From: Paraurantiacibacter namhicola
GTDB lineage: Bacteria; Pseudomonadota; Alphaproteobacteria; Sphingomonadales; Sphingomonadaceae
Reading direction: 5' to 3'
Length of the DNA: 64,000 nucleotides
NCBI RefSeq assembly: GCF_001687545.1
Contig: NZ_CP016545.1
Coordinates: 496,001 to 560,000 of the forward strand
Both the position numbers and the translations under genes were made by a program. Positions 62,442 through 64,000 of the stretch are shown in pieces (the first letter of the stretch is position 1; the number at the start of each line of letters is the position of its first letter). Under the pieces are notes generated by a model. The model was not told the origin of the DNA and ran no database searches. It saw only the letters and a list, made by a program, of their open reading frames with translations.

Positions 62442-64000
62442 GCGACGATGTTTACCAGCCTGTCGGGCACCACGATCACCTTGCGAATTTCCGCGCCATC
62501 GATGGAACGCTGGACCTTCTCGCTGGCGAGCGCAAGCGCTTCGAGGTCTTCCTTGGAGGCGCCCTTGGGTGCGGTTACCGTGTCGCGCAGCTTGCCCATG
62601 TGCTGGACGGCGATGGTCACCTCGTCCTCGACCAGCAGGCTCTCGTCCACCTGCGGCCAATGGCCCGCCGCGACCAGTTCCCCGCCGCCGAAGAACTCCG
62701 CATTCGCCTCCTCGGCAAGATGCGGCATCATCGGGCTGGCCATTACCAGCATGGCGCGGATCGCCTCGCTGCGGCTGGCCGAGGGCGCAGCCTTCTCGGT
62801 CGCGCTGGCCAGTTCATAGAGGCGGGCGACGGCCTTGTTGAAGGCCAGCGCCTCGATATCCTCGGCTACGGCGGCGATGGTCTGGTGCGTCTTGCGGGCA
62901 AGCGGCTTGTCCTCGCCGGTGGCTTCCGCCTCGAACTGGCCGAATAGGCGCCACAGCCGGTTCACGAAGCGCGAACAGCCCTCGATGCCGGCTTCCGACC
63001 AGGGCAGGTCGCGCTCGGGCGGGCTGTCGCTGAGCATGAACCAGCGAACCGCGTCCGCGCCGTATTGCGCGATGATGGTGTCCGGATCGACGACGTTCTT
63101 TTTCGACTTGGACATCTTGATGACGCGGCCGATTTCGACAGGTCGTTTGCCGACCTTATCGACGACAACTCCGTCGCGCGCTTCCACCTCGTCAGGAGCG
63201 AGCCATGCTTTCACAGTCTTTACTACCTTGCCGTCGACGACGACATCGACTGGAAGTTGGTAGGTCTCATGCGTCACCATTCCCTGCGTGAACAGGCTGG
63301 CGAAAGGCTCCTTCACGTCGATCATGCCGACATGGGCGAGCGCGCGGGTCCAGAAACGGGCGTAGAGCAGGTGCAGGATCGCGTGCTCGATACCCCCGAT
63401 ATATTGCTCCACCGGCAGCCACTTGGCGACTTCGGCAGGATCGAAGGGGCGGTCCGCCGGCTGGCTGGCGAAGCGCAGGAAATACCAGCTGGAATCGACG
63501 AAAGTGTCGAGCGTGTCGGTCTCCCGCTCCGCCTTGCCGCCGCATTTGGGGCAGTCGACATGCTTCCATGTCGCATGGCGCAGCAGCGGATTGCCCGGCG
63601 TCTGGAAATCGACGTCCTCGGGCAGGGTGATCGGGAGGCTATCCAGCGGCGCAGGCACCACGCCGCAATCCGAGCAGTGGATGAAGGGGATGGGTGTGCC
63701 CCAATACCGCTGGCGCGATACGCCCCAGTCGCGCAGGCGCCACACGGTCTTGCCCTGGCCCGCGCCCTGCTCCTCGATGCGGGCGATGATTTCGCGCTTG
63801 GCGGCCTCGACCTCCATACCGTCGAGGAAGTCGGAATTGACGAGCACGCCTTCACCCGCTTCGGCCTCGCCATCGAACGGTTTGGCCGCTTCTTCCACCG
63901 AAGGCGCTACAACGCGCGGGATCGGCAGGCCGTATTTCGTGGCGAAGTCGAAGTCGCGCTGGTCGTGGCCCGGCACGGCCATGATGGCGCCGGTGCCGTA
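62438..64000 (-). CDS. leuS: Leucyl-tRNA synthetase, N-terminus cut by window edge
   Basis: About 520 residues of the C-terminal part are present; roughly the first 340 lie beyond 64000. The first in-window residues read [16 protein letters not shown], part of the editing domain. The [12 protein letters not shown] catalytic motif follows, then the anticodon-binding domain and a short terminal VNIVA. It charges tRNA-Leu, including the tRNA-Leu(TAA) in this window. The stop overlaps the lptE ATG (ATGA). Confidence 0.96.
   Translation of the reverse strand, partial: YGTGAIMAVPGHDQRDFDFATKYGLPIPRVVAPSVEEAAKPFDGEAEAGEGVLVNSDFLDGMEVEAAKREIIARIEEQGAGQGKTVWRLRDWGVSRQRYWGTPIPFIHCSDCGVVPAPLDSLPITLPEDVDFQTPGNPLLRHATWKHVDCPKCGGKAERETDTLDTFVDSSWYFLRFASQPADRPFDPAEVAKWLPVEQYIGGIEHAILHLLYARFWTRALAHVGMIDVKEPFASLFTQGMVTHETYQLPVDVVVDGKVVKTVKAWLAPDEVEARDGVVVDKVGKRPVEIGRVIKMSKSKKNVVDPDTIIAQYGADAVRWFMLSDSPPERDLPWSEAGIEGCSRFVNRLWRLFGQFEAEATGEDKPLARKTHQTIAAVAEDIEALAFNKAVARLYELASATEKAAPSASRSEAIRAMLVMASPMMPHLAEEANAEFFGGGELVAAGHWPQVDESLLVEDEVTIAVQHMGKLRDTVTAPKGASKEDLEALALASEKVQRSIDGAEIRKVIVVPDRLVNIVA

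Overview
This 64 kb window is GC-rich chromosomal DNA from an alphaproteobacterium, most probably a sphingomonad of the Erythrobacteraceae type. The signs are an NAD-glutamate dehydrogenase of about 1570 residues, an MmcB-family protein, a PAS_5-type protein, S46 peptidase and GH97 genes, a POT transporter, two-domain PilZ and GtrA proteins, a paeninodin-like lasso peptide locus, and dense operons with ATGA stop/start overlaps. The genus is inferred from gene families and was not tested by a search. No insertion sequence, prophage, CRISPR array or integrase was seen.

Layout. 1-5.3 kb: App1-family phosphatase (cut by the window), PAS protein, DUF2141 protein, sterol-desaturase-family hydroxylase, MmcB, a small hypothetical. 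5.5 kb: tRNA-Arg(CCG). 5.6-12.3 kb: a complete RNA-repair island. The sigma-54 activator RtcR is divergent from a sigma-54 promoter. That promoter drives a Ro60-type TROVE protein (Rsr), four tandem Y-RNA-like RNAs, the RNA ligase RtcB, an unrecognised cysteine-rich protein, and the RNA 3'-phosphate cyclase RtcA. 12.4-14.2 kb: persulfide dioxygenase-like hydrolase with two YeeE/YedE membrane proteins (sulfur handling). 14.3-18.7 kb: S46 dipeptidyl-peptidase divergent from a GH97 glycosidase. 18.9-19.9 kb: tRNA-Leu(TAA), IHF beta, a YtrA-type GntR regulator. 20.1-27.7 kb: POT peptide transporter, two amidohydrolase-fold proteins (one lacking the metal HxH), NnrU, a serine hydrolase with a GntR-like operator, an alpha/beta hydrolase. 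27.7-37.1 kb: membrane protein, dxs, Fur/Zur, msrA, META lipoprotein, purH, heparinase II/III-like protein, rpe.

37.2-40.5 kb: a lasso-peptide locus with an HPr-kinase-like precursor kinase, a PqqD-like recognition element, a 51-residue precursor and an asparagine-synthetase-like cyclase. No B2 leader peptidase or exporter is nearby. 40.6-47.8 kb: DUF2141 paralogue, Tam41-like nucleotidyltransferase with a diacylglycerol-kinase-family enzyme, tandem-PilZ protein, and a probable envelope-glycosylation operon (FAD oxidoreductase, GtrA, GT-C membrane protein). 47.8-64 kb: exported MsrB, NatAB-type ABC exporter, queG, FAD reductase, NAD-glutamate dehydrogenase, TPR protein, alpha/beta hydrolase, polyprenyl-phosphate sugar transferase, and the leuS-lptE-holA operon (leuS cut by the window).

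The most unusual content is the array of four Y-RNA-like genes between rsr and rtcB. They share one stem-bulge-stem frame. They carry inserts that range from a complete tRNA mimic in circularly permuted order (anticodon-like and T arms first, then acceptor stem, then D arm) to a loop with no tRNA-like part. Second is the kinase-bearing lasso locus with a non-canonical leader and no leader peptidase gene.
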